A DNA stretch of 64,000 bases from Saccharopolyspora soli (GTDB taxonomy: Bacteria > Actinomycetota > Actinomycetes > Mycobacteriales > Pseudonocardiaceae), in contig NZ_JALBWV010000005.1 in NCBI RefSeq assembly GCF_022678645.1, positions 124,001 through 188,000 of the forward strand. The letters run 5' to 3'. Below are positions 39,974 through 48,433 of this stretch, one piece after another. The translations under genes and the position numbers were made by a program. Position 1 is the first letter of the stretch. Every line of letters starts with the position of its first letter. Under the pieces are notes generated by a model. It ran no database searches and was not told where the DNA came from. It was given only the letters and a program-made list of their open reading frames with translations.

Positions 39974-40821
39974 GTCGCCGACACCTTCCTCCCGAAGTAC
40001 CGCACCGCTGGCAGCACCGCCGCGAGCAGCGCCGCGGACCGGAGGTCGCGGCGTGCGATCAGGGCGATCTGCAGCGGAACCATGCCGTGGATGCCAGCTC
40101 GGGTCGCGTCCCGGACGTTGCCCGCCGCAGGGCTCCGGTACGCGCGGAGCTGAGCGGTCCCGACCTGTGCCGCGTACAACGCTGATGCGGCGAGTGCCGC
40201 GATGCGGTGGCGACGGGATGTGCAGCGGCCAGCGGCCGTCACCGCTGCGGTCAGCGCCGTGGTGCCGAGCGCGGCGGCAACCGTGCGGCGGTCCGCACCG
40301 CTGACCTCGCCGCGCGACAGCGCGGTGACCGAGCACGTATGCACCGCAAGGACACCCGCCACTGGCCACGATTCGCGGGCTCCACCCGCGCCCAGCAGCA
40401 CGTCGAGTCCGCGGCACACTGCCATCCCGGCCGGACCGGCCGCGCCGCGCTTGAACACCGTGTCGTAGCCGATGACGGCCGCAGCCAACGCCGCTGCCAG
40501 TCGTCCTTCGGCTCGTCCCGCTGCCGCTCCGGCGATCAGTCCGCAGGATGCGAGCACCGCTGCGATACCGACCGCTTCGTCCGCGCTGACCAGTCCGGAC
40601 GGGATGGGCCGCTCCGGGCGCTCCACGGCGTCGAGTTCCCGATCCGCCCAGTCGTTGAGGGCCATTCCGGTCCAGTAGAGCGCGACCGAGGCCACCGGCA
40701 GCAGCGCACGGCGGCCCCGCAACGGCCGCCCAGCCGCCACCGCGCCGACCGCGGTGTCGCCGAGCACGGTCAGTGCGGCAGGCGCGCGAGTCAGCGCGAC
40801 CAGCGTCCGCAGCCGGTTCAT
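39970..40821 (-). CDS. eboC: UbiA-family prenyltransferase EboC (SCO3242-like)
   Basis: 283 residues from ATG 40821, overlapping the cyclase stop (ATGA). Several membrane helices and the first aspartate motif NDWADRELDAVERPERPIPSG (about 55-75), which binds Mg-diphosphate, are intact; a second motif is less clear (YDTVFKRG). It transfers a prenyl chain to an acceptor at the membrane. Sandwiched between a cyclitol-type cyclase and sugar-isomerase-like proteins, it may attach prenyl groups to a cyclitol-derived product. Confidence 0.87.
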   Translation of the reverse strand: MNRLRTLVALTRAPAALTVLGDTAVGAVAAGRPLRGRRALLPVASVALYWTGMALNDWADRELDAVERPERPIPSGLVSADEAVGIAAVLASCGLIAGAAAGRAEGRLAAALAAAVIGYDTVFKRGAAGPAGMAVCRGLDVLLGAGGARESWPVAGVLAVHTCSVTALSRGEVSGADRRTVAAALGTTALTAAVTAAGRCTSRRHRIAALAASALYAAQVGTAQLRAYRSPAAGNVRDATRAGIHGMVPLQIALIARRDLRSAALLAAVLPAVRYFGRKVSAT

Positions 40822-42002
40822 CGATGCCCCCGCAGCACGGCGGTGGTCGCCCGCACCCACTCGTGAAAGGTCCGCACCTGGTGGTCGAACCGGTGCTCGG
40901 TGGAGCCGAACGGGTCTTTGAAGAAGCAGGCCAACGCGGTCAGCAGGCCGCGCTGCCCGGCGTGGTGCGCCAGCGCCACCAGCCGGGTCAGGTCGAGCAC
41001 CAGCGGTGCGGCCAGGGCCGAATCGTAGGCCGACCACGTCAGCTGCAGGGTCACCGGCGAGCCGAGGAAACCTTCGGCGTGCACGTGGTCCCAGGCGACC
41101 TTGGTCTGCCCGAGGTCGGGCACGTTGTCGATGTGCAGCGGTGCGGTCACCTCGCCGCCGAGCAAGGCGTGCAGGCCACGGGACTTCGACTCCAGCTTGC
41201 TGGCGGCCGTGGTCGGGTCGGCGAGCGTCGCGCCGTCGCCGCCGCCGAGCAGGTTCGTGCCCGCCCACGACCGCACCGCGAGCGCACGTTCGGTGAACAT
41301 CGGCGCGAGCACCGTGCGCAGCAGGGTTTCGCCGGTCTTGCCATCGCAACCCGCGTACGGCAGGCCACGTTCCTCGGCCAGCTTCCGCAGCGCTGGAACG
41401 GTGATACCGGTCGATGGCGTGAATTCCACGTACGGGCAACCAGCGCGCACCGAGGCATAAGCCGCGACGACGCTGGCCGGAACCGTGTCCCCGCCGGACA
41501 ACGCGGATTCCAACCCGGCGACGTCGTGGATCTCCGCGCCGTCCGGCCACGGCGGCTCGGTCGAGGCGACGTTGACCACCACGACCCGCTCCAGCGCATG
41601 CCGCCGCGCGAACGACGAAACTTCCGCCGCCAACCGCTCGGCGACGTCGAGCTGGCTGCGCCGATACGCGGCCGGGTCGTAGCCGTGCCGCAACTCCGAT
41701 TCCACCTGCGAAAACTGCTCGCCGAGCGCCGCGACCACACCAGCGGGCAACACCCCCGCGGCCACCAGGGAATCGGCGCTCTTGTGCAGCTCGGCACCGG
41801 AGATGTCATGGCCACCGACGACGATTTCGCCCCAATCCGGCAGCGGCACCGAAGCGAACGCGGGCAGCTCGGTGACGCAGCCGGTCGGCCGCACCAGCCC
41901 CGCCCGCAACGCGCAAAGTCCGACGATGGTCGTGGTTGCCACCGATCCCCGCGCACCGATCAGCCACAACCCGGTGCGGCCCGGCTGTGATGCACCGTCC
42001 AC
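40818..42002 (-). CDS. myo-inositol-1-phosphate synthase-like cyclase at the head of the ebo-like operon
   Basis: 394 residues from GTG 42002, with GGAGG upstream. The NAD-binding GARGSVATT is at 16-24. FTPSTGITVPALRKLAEERGLPYAGCDGKTGETLLRTVLAPMF is replaced here by its key pieces: STGITVPAL (about 205) and GCDGKTGET (about 225), the usual MIPS cyclisation-site region; LGGGDGATL follows. MIPS makes inositol phosphate from glucose-6-phosphate by NAD-dependent oxidation and ring closure. EboD, a dehydroquinate-synthase-like cyclase, is not in this operon. It is shorter than eukaryotic MIPS but like bacterial ones. Confidence 0.84.
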   Translation of the reverse strand: MDGASQPGRTGLWLIGARGSVATTTIVGLCALRAGLVRPTGCVTELPAFASVPLPDWGEIVVGGHDISGAELHKSADSLVAAGVLPAGVVAALGEQFSQVESELRHGYDPAAYRRSQLDVAERLAAEVSSFARRHALERVVVVNVASTEPPWPDGAEIHDVAGLESALSGGDTVPASVVAAYASVRAGCPYVEFTPSTGITVPALRKLAEERGLPYAGCDGKTGETLLRTVLAPMFTERALAVRSWAGTNLLGGGDGATLADPTTAASKLESKSRGLHALLGGEVTAPLHIDNVPDLGQTKVAWDHVHAEGFLGSPVTLQLTWSAYDSALAAPLVLDLTRLVALAHHAGQRGLLTALACFFKDPFGSTEHRFDHQVRTFHEWVRATTAVLRGHR

Positions 42003-42012
42003 GTGGTCACCT

Positions 42013-42213
42013 CCTGCAGCCTGTTTCCAAACTCGTTTTGCGTAGCGGTGCAGGTAGCGGAACCTCAGACGCCGCCGGGACTCCGGGATCCCCGACTTGT
42101 GCATGACCAATACGCGGCGCTGGGGCTGTCCTCGCCAGGCGACGTCTGAGAACCCGCGGCGGTGCCGGTTGAGAAGGTGGGCCAAGCGGCTTCGCCGCTT
42201 CAAAAGCAAAAAC
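42013..42213 (-). repeat. repeat family A, copy A5
   Basis: Reverse orientation, between the PQQ-dehydrogenase stop and the ebo-like operon start. Core arm GGATCCCCGAC at 42086-42096, the AGCGGAACCTCAG block at 42056-42068, and the terminal hairpin AAGCGGC/GCCGCTT near 42184-42200. It fills most of the 305-bp gap; the remaining bases hold the cyclase ribosome site and nothing else recognised. Its left end (GCCTGTTTCCAAACTCGTTT) lies next to the GGAGG of the cyclase gene. Confidence 0.8.
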
Positions 42214-42307
42214 CCCGCCATATTGCACGCCGACCCCTTCAAAAGCAGTCTCTAGATCACCTTCCGTGCGGTGGTGGCCCGCGACGTGCGGGCCACCGTC
42301 ACGCGGA

Positions 42308-44827
42308 TCAACGCGGCAGGTCGCCTTGCGCCCGCGCCGATGGGTTGTCCGGTGGAACGGGTTCGGACACCCCGGCTCCGGCGAAGTGCACCGCGTCTAG
42401 TTCGAACAATTCGGTACCTGCGCCTCGGAACACGAAGAACAGCGGTCCCGAGTTGCCCGGATTCGTCACCGGAGTTGGTTGCAGGTCCACGTAGTCGCCG
42501 CCGGTGGTGGGCACCTGGACCGTCTGCAGCAGCTCCCCGTCCGGCGCACCGGCGCGGACCTCGATCGATCCGCCCGGCCCGGCCGCCGACACCCGGTAGC
42601 CGATGCCGTCCACCCCGGTCAGGTTCACCGGGTCGAGCGAGATCCAGTCGCCTTCCTCGATCGCGCCGACCTTGCGGCCACCGGCCGCTGCCGGATCTTC
42701 CACCACCTGCACGCCCTCGGAGTTGGTGAAGAACTCCGCCTGCTTGTCCTTGGGCTGCAGCAACGCCCGGCCGCTACCGGTCACGGGCGGCAGTCCCTCG
42801 GCACCACCGTCGGTGTAATCGGCGGTGATGACGCCGAACACGTTGGCGTCCAGGCCGTGTCCTTCGTCGGCCGGGGTTTCGATCACGCCCTCGCAGCCGC
42901 TCTCCTCGCTGAGCGGGTGCGCGTGCGAGTCGTGGCCGAGCGCGTAGCTGACCTCCACCCGCGAGCAGTCGATCTGGCCGTCCTCGGCGTCGGTGACGCT
43001 GATCCGGAACGGCACCTGCTCGCCGAAGGAGAAAGCACCGCCGGTGGGCGGCAACTCGACCCGGACCTCCGGCGGCGTGTTGCCGACGACGATCTGCACG
43101 CTGGCGTACCCCATCTTGCCGGTCGGATCGGTCACCGCCAGCTTGGCGGTGTAGGCGCCGCGCTCGGTGTAGGTGAACGACACGGGTCCGGCCGTGGTCG
43201 AATCCACCGTGCCGTCACTGGTGAAATCCCACGCGTAGCTCAGCTCGCCGCCATCCGGGTCGGTGGTGCCCGCGGGATCGAAGTTGACCGTCAGCGGCTC
43301 CTGACCGGAAGACGTGACGTCCGCGCTCAACTGGACGCGCGGGGTCTTCGCGCCCGGACTGTGCTCGATGCGGTACAGCGCCGAATCGTCCGCGCCGCCG
43401 AAGTAGCTCGACCCGTAGTCCAGCACGTACAACGCCCCGTCCGGACCGAATTCGAGGTTCATCGGCCGGGTCAGCTCCATCGAGTCGAAGAAGGGCCGGA
43501 TCGCCGCCAGCCGCCCGTCCGCCTTCAGCTCGAACTCCTTGATCCAGCCCCGATCCCACTCGTAGTTCAGCACCTTGCCGTCGTAGTACTCCGGGAACTT
43601 CACCGGCGAGTCCAGCGCCGGGTCGAAGTGGTACACCGACCCGCCCATCGGTGATTCCGGCCCGGAGCCGAGTTCGGGGACGGAATCGTCGTCGTAGGGC
43701 AGCCAGGCGGGTTGCACCGGCGGCAGGTCCACCAGCCCGGTGTTGTGCGGGCTCTCGTTGCGCGGTGCCGCGCAGTCGAAGGGCTGCCCGGATTGGCCGG
43801 TGCCGAAGTCGTAGTCGATGAACGGCTGGTTGTCGCCGACGCAGTACGGCCAGCCGAAGTTGCCGGGCGCTTTGATCAGGTTGTATTCCACCGTGCCGCC
43901 GGGACCCCGGTTCGGGTCGGCAGCACCGGCGTCCGGCCCGTAATCGCCGAGGTGGATCCACCCGGTCTGCCTGTCCACGGCGAACCGGAACGGGTTGCGG
44001 AAGCCCATCGCGTAGATCTCGGGGCGGGTCTTCTCGGTCCCCGGTGGGAAGAGGTTCCCGTCCGGGATGGTGTAGCTGCCGTCCGGTTCGACGTGGATCC
44101 GCAGGAGCTTGCCGCGCAGGTCGTTGGTGTTCCCGGCGGAGCGCTGGGCGTCGAACGCGGGGTTGCGGTCCGGCCGTTCGTCGATCGGCGTGAACCCGTC
44201 GGAGGCGAACGGGTTGGTGTCGTCCCCTGTGGACAGGTACAGGTTGCCCTGCGCGTCGAAGTCGATCTCACCACCGGCGTGGCAGCACGTGCCGCGCTGG
44301 GTCGGAATCCGCAGGATCTCCTGCTGGGTGGCGAGGTCGAGCGTGCCGTTGTCGGCGAGCTTGACGCGGGACAGCAGGTTGTGCCCGTCGAAGGGCGCGA
44401 AGTCCTCGGCTGTGCCGGTCTCCGGCGCATCGCCCTCCGGGGTGTCCAGTGGCGGTGCGTAGTACAGGTAGACCCACCGGTTGTTGGTGAAGTCGGGGTC
44501 GATGGCGACGCCCTGCAAGCCGTCTTCGTCGTGGTTGTAGACCGGGATGTCAGCGGCCAGCGTCGTGGTCGCCTCCGGCGTGGTCAGGAAAACGGAGCCG
44601 TCGCGGGAGGTGTGCAGCACGCGGCGGTCGGGCAGCACCGCCAACGCCATCGGCTCCCCCACCTTGGCTTCGCCCATGGCCAGCGCGATCTGGTCGAACG
44701 CGGCATCGGGTGGTGATTGTGCGGCGTGTGCGGAGGGAACGGCAAGGGCGGCCGCCGTGACGACCGCGGCGGCCGCGCAGGCCGCAATTCTCAAGGAAGG
44801 CACCAGGTCACTCCTCGTCGCTCGCAT
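42308..44827 (-). CDS. secreted PQQ-dependent sugar dehydrogenase-like protein with PKD and C-terminal carbohydrate-binding region
   Basis: 839 residues from ATG 44827 (a GTG at 44854 would add nine). A signal peptide (about 1-36) ends at SAHAAQ. A six-bladed beta-propeller like glucose/sorbosone dehydrogenases occupies about 40-490: EDGLQGVAIDPDF, GGEIDFDAQGNLYLSTGD, and GFRNPFRFAVDRQTG. A PKD domain (about 505-590) and a C-terminal beta-rich module (about 640-830) follow. It oxidises a sugar or cyclitol outside the cell, if PQQ binds. Adjacent ThuA and ABC genes fit sugar use. Confidence 0.84.
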   Translation of the reverse strand: MRATRSDLVPSLRIAACAAAAVVTAAALAVPSAHAAQSPPDAAFDQIALAMGEAKVGEPMALAVLPDRRVLHTSRDGSVFLTTPEATTTLAADIPVYNHDEDGLQGVAIDPDFTNNRWVYLYYAPPLDTPEGDAPETGTAEDFAPFDGHNLLSRVKLADNGTLDLATQQEILRIPTQRGTCCHAGGEIDFDAQGNLYLSTGDDTNPFASDGFTPIDERPDRNPAFDAQRSAGNTNDLRGKLLRIHVEPDGSYTIPDGNLFPPGTEKTRPEIYAMGFRNPFRFAVDRQTGWIHLGDYGPDAGAADPNRGPGGTVEYNLIKAPGNFGWPYCVGDNQPFIDYDFGTGQSGQPFDCAAPRNESPHNTGLVDLPPVQPAWLPYDDDSVPELGSGPESPMGGSVYHFDPALDSPVKFPEYYDGKVLNYEWDRGWIKEFELKADGRLAAIRPFFDSMELTRPMNLEFGPDGALYVLDYGSSYFGGADDSALYRIEHSPGAKTPRVQLSADVTSSGQEPLTVNFDPAGTTDPDGGELSYAWDFTSDGTVDSTTAGPVSFTYTERGAYTAKLAVTDPTGKMGYASVQIVVGNTPPEVRVELPPTGGAFSFGEQVPFRISVTDAEDGQIDCSRVEVSYALGHDSHAHPLSEESGCEGVIETPADEGHGLDANVFGVITADYTDGGAEGLPPVTGSGRALLQPKDKQAEFFTNSEGVQVVEDPAAAGGRKVGAIEEGDWISLDPVNLTGVDGIGYRVSAAGPGGSIEVRAGAPDGELLQTVQVPTTGGDYVDLQPTPVTNPGNSGPLFFVFRGAGTELFELDAVHFAGAGVSEPVPPDNPSARAQGDLPR

Positions 44828-44869
44828 TCCGGCAGCTGTGCCGGTATGACTCACAGCTCGCGGATCGAT

Positions 44870-45077
44870 CTTGTTCTTTGAAGCGGCGTCAGCCGCTTAG
44901 CCCACCTACGCAGCTGGCACCGCCGCGGGTTCTCAGAGGTCGTCTCGCGAGGACAGCCCCGACGCTGTGCATCGGACATACATGAGTCGGGGATCCCGGA
45001 GACGAGACGGCGACAGCAACTCCCGCAGGGGGGCCGCCACCCGCACCGCCACGCAAAACGGGCTCAGAAACTGGTTT
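44870..45077 (+). repeat. repeat family A, copy A6
   Basis: Forward orientation, between the ThuA gene and the PQQ-type dehydrogenase. Core arms GAGGACAGCCCCGAC (44949-44963) and GTCGGGGATCC (44986-44996), terminal hairpin AAGCGGC/GCCGCTT (44881-44898). Its right end abuts the ThuA stop codon (45078), as copies A2 and A3 abut or nearly abut stops. Confidence 0.8.
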
Positions 45078-45830
45078 TCAGCAGGGGGCCTGCCCGAGGG
45101 CGGTGCGGATGCCGCCGAGCAGGTGACGCAGGAATTCCGGTTCGCTGAAGGACTCCACGGTGTGCCCACCACCGGTGTAGTAGGCACGTCCGGCGTCGAC
45201 GGCGTGGCACCAGGCGATCGGGTGGTCACCCATCGCGCCTTCTCCGGGGTCGTAGCTGGACTCGTCGAGAGCGGCCAGCACGTGCACGTTCGCGCGGGGA
45301 TTGGTGGCGAAGTTGTACCACTCGTCGGTGCGGTGCCAGTTGCGCGGCAGGTGCGCGGTGGAGTCGTGGTGGCGGTCTTCCACCCGGACCGTGGCGGGTT
45401 GGATCTCCGGGTGGCTCGCGAAGTACGCCCCGACGAGTTCGCCGTAGAACGGCCAGTCGTACTCGGTGTCGGCAGCGGCGTGCACCCCGAGGTAGCCGCC
45501 ACCGCCCCGGATGTAGCGCTCGAACGCGTCCTGCTGGGCGGGGTCGAGCACGTCCCCGGTGGTCGACAACCACACCACCGCGTCGTACCGGGCCAACTCG
45601 GTGTCGGTGAACCGCGATGAGTCCTCAGTGGACTCCACGGCGAAGCCGTTGTCACGGCCCAACTGCTCGATGGCCGCGATGCCCGCTTCGATGGAGTCGT
45701 GCCGGTATCCAGCGGTCTTGGAGAACACCAGCACCTGTGCTTGGTCGGATCGGCCCGGCTGACCAGCCCAGGCCGGAATGGTCATCGCTCCTGCCGCCAG
45801 CGCGGCGAGCACCAAACTCGCGATCTTCAC
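45078..45830 (-). CDS. secreted ThuA domain protein
   Basis: 250 residues from GTG 45830, after GGAGG. A signal peptide (about 1-25, ending PAWAG) exports it. The ThuA fold (class I glutamine-amidotransferase-like) has FSKTAGYRHDSI (about 37-48), VVWLSTTGDVL and GGGGYLGVHAAADT (about 112-125), and PIAWCHAVDAGRAYYTGGGH. ThuA proteins are linked to trehalose utilisation and to sugar-keto pathways, but their chemistry is not settled. The preceding terminator separates it from the ABC operon. Confidence 0.88.
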   Translation of the reverse strand: MKIASLVLAALAAGAMTIPAWAGQPGRSDQAQVLVFSKTAGYRHDSIEAGIAAIEQLGRDNGFAVESTEDSSRFTDTELARYDAVVWLSTTGDVLDPAQQDAFERYIRGGGGYLGVHAAADTEYDWPFYGELVGAYFASHPEIQPATVRVEDRHHDSTAHLPRNWHRTDEWYNFATNPRANVHVLAALDESSYDPGEGAMGDHPIAWCHAVDAGRAYYTGGGHTVESFSEPEFLRHLLGGIRTALGQAPC

Positions 45831-45889
45831 AAGCGGCCTCCTCTCAGCATCTGTCGTCGAGCTCCTGTTACGCAGCTGCACGGCTTTCG

Positions 45890-45940
45890 GAGTGAAGGGC
45901 ACCTTTGACCGGCTCAGTTGGTCGAAGGTGCCCTTCGCTC
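45890..45940 (-). terminator. terminator hairpin between the ABC operon and the ThuA gene
   Basis: A long stem: GAGTGAAGGGCACCTTTGACC / GGTCGAAGGTGCCCTTCGCTC, with two non-Watson-Crick pairs and a 9-base loop. It lies 66 bases after the binding-protein stop (46006) and 60 bases before the ThuA start on the same strand. Confidence 0.75.
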
Positions 45941-46005
45941 ACCACCCCACCGAGCGAGCCTCGGGCCAACCGCCGCCAGAGCGCGGAAGATCGCGCTCAG
46001 ATCTG

Positions 46006-47052
46006 TCACGACGCGAAGCCGACGTCGAGGTACTGGTCGACGTTCGCACTGGTCACCACTGCCGAATAGGTCGTGATCGAACGCGGCACCTCGTGCTCGG
46101 CCAGGTCGGACATGCCGCGGGCCTGGCCGAGCAACCGCGCCAGCGCGATCGCCGACGAGCACATCGAGGGGTTGTAGAGCACCGTCGCCTGCACGACGCT
46201 GTCACCCGCCTTGATGCGGTCCATCATCTGCCGCGAACCCGCGCCGCCCACGAGGAAGAACTCGTTGCGCCCAGCGGCCTCCACGGCGGCCAGCACCCCG
46301 ATGCCCTGGTCGTCGTCGTGGTTCCACACCGCGTCCAGGTGCGCTGCGGCCTGCAGCAGGTTCGTGGCTTGCCGCTCGCCGGTTTCCGCGGTGAACTCGG
46401 CGGCGACCCGGCGGGCGACCTGCAAGCCGTGCCGGGCCAGACCGTCGCGGAATCCCGCGCTGCGCTCCTGGGTCAGCGGCAACGAGTCGGTGCCCGCGAT
46501 CTCGGCGATCACCGGGTTGGCGACGTTGCGGCGGCGCAGTTCGGCCGCGATGTAATCGGCGGAGTTGACTCCCATGCCGTAGTTGTCACCGCCGATCCAC
46601 ACCCGGTAGGCGTCCGGGGTGTCGAAGACGCGGTCCACGTTGACCACCGGGATCCCCGCCTGCATGGCGCGGCGGGCCACGTCGGTCAGCGCCTTGCCGT
46701 CGGCAGGCAGTACCACCAGCACGTTCACCTTCTCGTTGATCAACGTCTCGACCTGGGCGATCTGCTGGTTGACGTCGCTGCTGCCCTCGGTCGGCCGGAA
46801 CGTGACGTCGGGCAGCGCCTCGGCCTGGGTCCGGGCGTTGGTGGTCATCGCCGCCATCCAGCCGTGGTCTGCGGCGGGCGCCGAGAACCCGATGGTCACC
46901 TGCCGACCCGGTGCGGCGTTGTCTCCGCCCGCGGCGACGGCCGCCGGGTTCTGCTGCTGCGGTGGGTTGTTCGCCAGGCACCCGCTCAGCAGCGCGGTCG
47001 CGCCGAGCGCGCCGGAGCCGAGGAGGAACCCGCGACGAGGAGTTGCGGACAT
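46006..47052 (-). CDS. sugar ABC transporter substrate-binding lipoprotein (second system)
   Basis: 348 residues. A Tat motif (PRRGFLLGSG) and a lipobox (LLSGC) target it to the membrane face. The Peripla_BP_4 fold has FSAPAADHGWMAAMTTNA and IPVVNVDRVF, with AEIAGTDSLPLTQERSAGFRD and WNHDDDQGIGVL as ligand regions. It belongs with the permease and dual-domain ATPase upstream. Its ligand is unknown; the ROK regulator and Gfo/Idh enzyme suggest a sugar or cyclitol. Confidence 0.9.
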   Translation of the reverse strand: MSATPRRGFLLGSGALGATALLSGCLANNPPQQQNPAAVAAGGDNAAPGRQVTIGFSAPAADHGWMAAMTTNARTQAEALPDVTFRPTEGSSDVNQQIAQVETLINEKVNVLVVLPADGKALTDVARRAMQAGIPVVNVDRVFDTPDAYRVWIGGDNYGMGVNSADYIAAELRRRNVANPVIAEIAGTDSLPLTQERSAGFRDGLARHGLQVARRVAAEFTAETGERQATNLLQAAAHLDAVWNHDDDQGIGVLAAVEAAGRNEFFLVGGAGSRQMMDRIKAGDSVVQATVLYNPSMCSSAIALARLLGQARGMSDLAEHEVPRSITTYSAVVTSANVDQYLDVGFAS

Positions 47053-47079
47053 GGCGGTCTCCCGAGGGGAATGGGGATG

Positions 47080-48081
47080 TCAGTGGACGGGGGTGCGGCG
47101 GCGGGTGCGGGCCTGCAGCAGCACGGCGAGCACGATGATCGCGCCCTTGGCGATGTTCTGGATGTCGGTTTCGAGGTTGTTGAGCGTGAACACGTTGCTC
47201 AACGTGGTGAAGATCAGCACCCCGAGCAGGGTTCCGGTCATGCTGCCGCGGCCGCCGGTGAGCAGCGTGCCGCCGATGACGACCGCGGCGATCGCGTCCA
47301 GCTCGTAGTACAGGCCGTTGGTCGAGGCCCCGGAGGTGGTGCGAGCCACCACCATGATCGCCGCGATGGCGCAGCAGAACCCGGCCAGCGCATAGACCAG
47401 CGCGGTGTGCCGCCGCACGTCGATCCCGGCCAGCCGGGCGGCTTCCGCGTTGCCGCCGACCGCGAGGGTGCGACGCCCGAAGGTGGTGCGGTTGAGGAGG
47501 ATCCAGCCGCCGATGAACACCGCGGCGAAGATCCAGATCAGGACAGGCACGCCCAGCAGGTCGGCCTGGAACACCGCGCCGAAGGCACGATCGTCGACCA
47601 CCTGGGTCTGCCGCCCGCTGATGCGTTCGGCCAGCCCGCGCGCGGACGCCATCATCGCCAGCGTCGCGATGAACGGCACCACCCGGCCGTAGGCGACCAG
47701 CAGGCCGTTGACCAGGCCGCAGCCGGTGCCCACCAACAGCGCGCAGAGCACCATCACGACCACCCCGTAGGACTGGGTGGCCCAGGTGGTCATCCACACG
47801 CTGCACAGCGCCACGATCGAACCGACCGACAGGTCGATGCCGCCAGCGGAGATCACGAAGGTCATCCCGACGCTCACCACCCCGATGGCGGCGGCCAGCC
47901 GCAGCACGGTGGAGATGTTGGCCTCGGTCAGGAAAGCGTCCGGTCGGGTCGCGTAACCCACCACGCACAGTCCTATTAGGACGACCACGAGCGCGGTCAA
48001 CCTGATGTCGGCGCGCGCCCACCAGCGGCTGAGCCGCGACGGGCGGGCCGCGGCGGGCGCCGCAAGGGTCTGCTCGTTCAC
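47080..48081 (-). CDS. sugar ABC transporter permease (RbsC-like, second system)
   Basis: 333 residues from GTG 48081 with about ten membrane helices; signatures GMTFVISAGGIDLSVGSIVAL and GGTLLTGGRGSMTGTLLGVLI. The ribosome site (GGAGAGG) is inside family B repeat copy B1. An in-frame ATG at 48219 would add a 46-residue tail encoded by that same repeat. The GTG overlaps the stop of the 93-codon ORF upstream (GTGA), so translation may be coupled. Confidence 0.88.
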   Translation of the reverse strand: MNEQTLAAPAAARPSRLSRWWARADIRLTALVVVLIGLCVVGYATRPDAFLTEANISTVLRLAAAIGVVSVGMTFVISAGGIDLSVGSIVALCSVWMTTWATQSYGVVVMVLCALLVGTGCGLVNGLLVAYGRVVPFIATLAMMASARGLAERISGRQTQVVDDRAFGAVFQADLLGVPVLIWIFAAVFIGGWILLNRTTFGRRTLAVGGNAEAARLAGIDVRRHTALVYALAGFCCAIAAIMVVARTTSGASTNGLYYELDAIAAVVIGGTLLTGGRGSMTGTLLGVLIFTTLSNVFTLNNLETDIQNIAKGAIIVLAVLLQARTRRRTPVH

Positions 48082-48359
48082 TGTTCCGCCTCTCCGCGAT
48101 TCACAGTGGTGGTCGCGTCCAGCACGAATCTCCCGTTTCGGAGTTTCTCGTGGCTGGCTTGCGTCACGGTCCCCTGAGGCGCGGTCGAGGAGGACTGCGG
48201 TTGACACCTGGCGACGCATACTGGACCGCCTCTCCGCGATTCACAGTGGTGGTGGCGTCCAGCACGAATCTCCCGTTTCGCGGTTTCTCGTGGCTGGCTT
48301 GCGTCACGGTCCCCTGAGGCGCGGTCGAGGAGCACTGGGGTTGACACCGGGCTACTCAT
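48078..48359 (-). CDS. small ORF (93 codons) spanning two repeat copies
   Basis: This ORF starts at an ATG that overlaps the stop of the 25-codon ORF (ATGA), and its stop overlaps the permease start (GTGA). It reads copy B2 in the frame MSSPVSTPVLLDRASGDRD (first 46 residues) and copy B1 in a different frame (second half), because the 140-bp period is not a multiple of three. It has no known homologue. It may be translated as a leader of the permease or be only the passage between coupled genes. Confidence 0.35.
   Translation of the reverse strand: MSSPVSTPVLLDRASGDRDASQPRETAKREIRAGRHHHCESRRGGPVCVARCQPQSSSTAPQGTVTQASHEKLRNGRFVLDATTTVNRGEAEQ
48086..48208 (-). repeat. repeat family B, copy B1 (tandem)
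   Basis: 123 bp, differing from copy B2 by few bases and repeated at a 140-bp period. Read on the minus strand it begins at GGTGTCAACC and ends at the permease ribosome site (GGAGAGGCGG). In one frame it encodes VSTAVLLDRASGDRDAS, in frame with the permease. Confidence 0.85.
48226..48348 (-). repeat. repeat family B, copy B2 (tandem)
   Basis: 123 bp; it repeats copy B1 with roughly five differences. On the minus strand it follows an ATG (48359) and encodes VSTPVLLDRASGDRDASQPR in frame. A third copy in the other orientation lies at 52734-52853. Confidence 0.85.
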
Positions 48360-48433
48360 GCGGCCTCCTTGGTGTCTTGCGGGACACCCGCACCTGGTCG
48401 GCCACGTGAGCGGGAAGCGAAGTTGTCACTCAT
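48356..48433 (-). CDS. very small ORF (25 codons) coupled to the ATPase
   Basis: ATG 48433 overlaps the ATPase stop (ATGA), and its own stop overlaps the next ATG (ATGA). The peptide begins MSDNFASRSRGRPGAG and is hydrophilic. The end of the ORF carries AAGGAGGCC, a ribosome site for the next small ORF. An analogous 23-codon ORF precedes copy B3 at 52654. Its function is unknown; being a leader peptide is a guess. Confidence 0.4.
   Translation of the reverse strand: MSDNFASRSRGRPGAGVPQDTKEAA

Noticed and set aside
45778-47979. 733-codon plus-strand ORF opposite the ABC binding protein and permease
   Set aside because: Antisense to two recognised genes, low-complexity composition rich in H, R, G and D, no motif.
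48086-48348. The tandem 123-bp repeats as a CRISPR array or minisatellite
   Set aside because: Only two units, 140-bp period, 17-bp spacing and no palindromic short repeat; they share sequence with a distant third copy, so they are a dispersed repeat.
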